From an uncultured Lachnospiraceae bacterium (GTDB lineage: Bacteria > Bacillota > Clostridia > Lachnospirales > Lachnospiraceae), in the NCBI GenBank assembly GCA_902783305.1, contig CACZQU010000187.1:1-6651 (forward strand): DNA of 6,651 nucleotides, written 5' to 3'. The translations under genes and the position numbers were made by a program. Below, in pieces: positions 6,255 to 6,651 of the stretch; the stretch's first letter is position 1, and each line of letters begins with the position of its first letter. Under the pieces are notes generated by a model, which was not told the DNA's origin, did no database searches, and worked only from the letters and a program-made list of their open reading frames with translations.

Positions 6255-6563
6255 ATGCGGGAAAATAATTGTCTGAAAAAGCTGTCTGACGAAATCATTG
6301 CCGAGACAGCGGATCTGTTTAAAATCTTTGGAGACGCGACCCGTATGAGAATTCTTCTCGTTCTGCAGGGGAAGGAATTGTGTGTTCTTGATATCTCACA
6401 GGAGCTTTGTATGACTCAGTCTGCGATTTCACATCAGCTCAGGATCCTGAAGCAAAGCCGTCTGGTCAAAAGCCGCAGAGAAGGAAAATCAGTTTTTTAT
6501 TCGCTGGATGATGATCATGTCAGCTCGATTTTATCCCTGGGACTGGATCATGTGATGGAATAA
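6255..6563 (+). CDS. ArsR/SmtB-family metal-responsive transcriptional repressor
   Basis: A 102-residue winged-helix DNA-binding protein. It contains the typical LFKIFGDATRMRILLVL segment (21-37), the recognition helix region TQSAISHQLRILKQSRLV (54-71) and the wing RREGKSVFYSL (74-84). The C-terminal helix carries D86, H88, H99 and E102, aligning with the alpha-5 zinc site of CzrA (D84, H86, H97, H100), with Glu in place of the last His. The alpha-3 segment ELCVLD keeps C43 but lacks the second Cys of the CadC ELCVCD motif. A Zn/Co-type alpha-5 sensor is therefore more likely than a Cd/Pb or arsenite sensor (inference). I prefer ATG 6255 because GAGG (6245-6248) lies 6 nt upstream. ATG 6243 would add four residues but has no well-spaced site. 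No own promoter is obvious, so it may rely on metK read-through. A matching palindrome lies just downstream at 6624-6645. Confidence 0.9.
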   Translation: MRENNCLKKLSDEIIAETADLFKIFGDATRMRILLVLQGKELCVLDISQELCMTQSAISHQLRILKQSRLVKSRREGKSVFYSLDDDHVSSILSLGLDHVME

Positions 6564-6587
6564 GTGACAGAAAGGCAGGATTTCCGT

Positions 6588-6615
6588 TTGACAATCACAG
6601 AAAAAGTGGTATGAT
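6588..6615 (+). promoter_or_regulatory. Strong promoter directed out of the right edge
   Basis: TTGACA (6588-6593) is a perfect -35 hexamer. TATGAT (6610-6615) is a 5-of-6 -10 hexamer, the spacer is 16 nt, and TGG before the -10 makes it extended. Transcription should start near 6622, inside the palindrome at 6624-6645. It begins 25 nt after the regulator's stop codon and reads towards a gene not included in the window. Confidence 0.85.
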
Positions 6616-6621
6616 GGTATC

Positions 6622-6647
6622 AACATATGAATATTTGTTCATATGAT
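6622..6647 (+). promoter_or_regulatory. ArsR/SmtB-type operator palindrome
   Basis: CATATGAA (6624-6631) and TTCATATG (6638-6645) form a perfect 8-bp inverted repeat with a 6-nt spacer. Viewed as the 12-2-12 layout of SmtB/CzrA operators (6622-6633 and 6636-6647), 10 of 12 positions are symmetric, and the half-site ATATGAAtA resembles the family consensus ATATGAACA. It sits on the predicted transcription start, so bound repressor would block initiation. The adjacent upstream gene encodes a fitting ArsR protein. Confidence 0.8.
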
Positions 6648-6651
6648 CAAT

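Noticed and set aside
6237..6269. ten-codon frame ATG 6237 to TAA 6269 overlapping the ArsR start.
   Set aside because: No suitably spaced ribosome binding site and no repeats of regulatory codons; likely chance.

Overview
The window looks like chromosomal core-genome DNA from a Gram-positive anaerobe of the Clostridia, most likely Lachnospiraceae. The reasons are moderate GC content, strong GGAGG-type ribosome binding sites, compact rho-independent terminators, a MurZ-type MurA, a CBS/DRTGG-type family II pyrophosphatase and a short S1-domain protein. The genus is inferred, not proven. I see no tRNA, rRNA, CRISPR array, transposase or phage gene.

Layout, all on the + strand: (1) 1-119, the C-terminal end of rsmA/ksgA (16S rRNA dimethyltransferase), closed by a strong terminator. 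(2) 346-1245, a three-domain S1 RNA-binding protein with its own terminator. (3) 1507-3174, a 555-residue manganese-dependent inorganic pyrophosphatase with regulatory CBS and DRTGG domains. (4) 3386-4678, murA, with a clear promoter, a roughly 118-nt structured leader and a strong terminator. (5) 4944-6137, metK (S-adenosylmethionine synthetase), followed by a hairpin. (6) 6255-6563, a small ArsR/SmtB-family metal-sensing repressor. (7) 6588-6645, a strong extended -10 promoter overlapping an ArsR-type palindromic operator and pointing out of the right edge, presumably to a metal transport gene beyond the window.

The genes are mostly separate transcription units rather than one operon: three have good terminators after them and every intergenic gap is 100-265 bp, except the short run from arsR to the promoter at the right edge. 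They share a housekeeping theme of translation and rRNA modification, pyrophosphate removal, cell-wall precursor synthesis and methyl-donor synthesis. RsmA consumes the SAM that MetK makes, and MetK releases pyrophosphate and phosphate.

The most unusual signal is non-coding. The gap before the S1 gene (about 170-240) and the gap before metK (about 4811-4881) carry the same roughly 71-nt element, aligned without gaps with 53 of 71 identical positions. It includes an exact 15-nt core, closing arms that pair, and an inner hairpin kept in both copies although its stem sequence differs. I do not recognise it as a known riboswitch class. It is the best candidate here for an undescribed structured RNA or dispersed regulatory element. 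No gap without a gene exceeds 300 bases. The stretch 1337-1506 before the pyrophosphatase gene holds no promoter I can defend.
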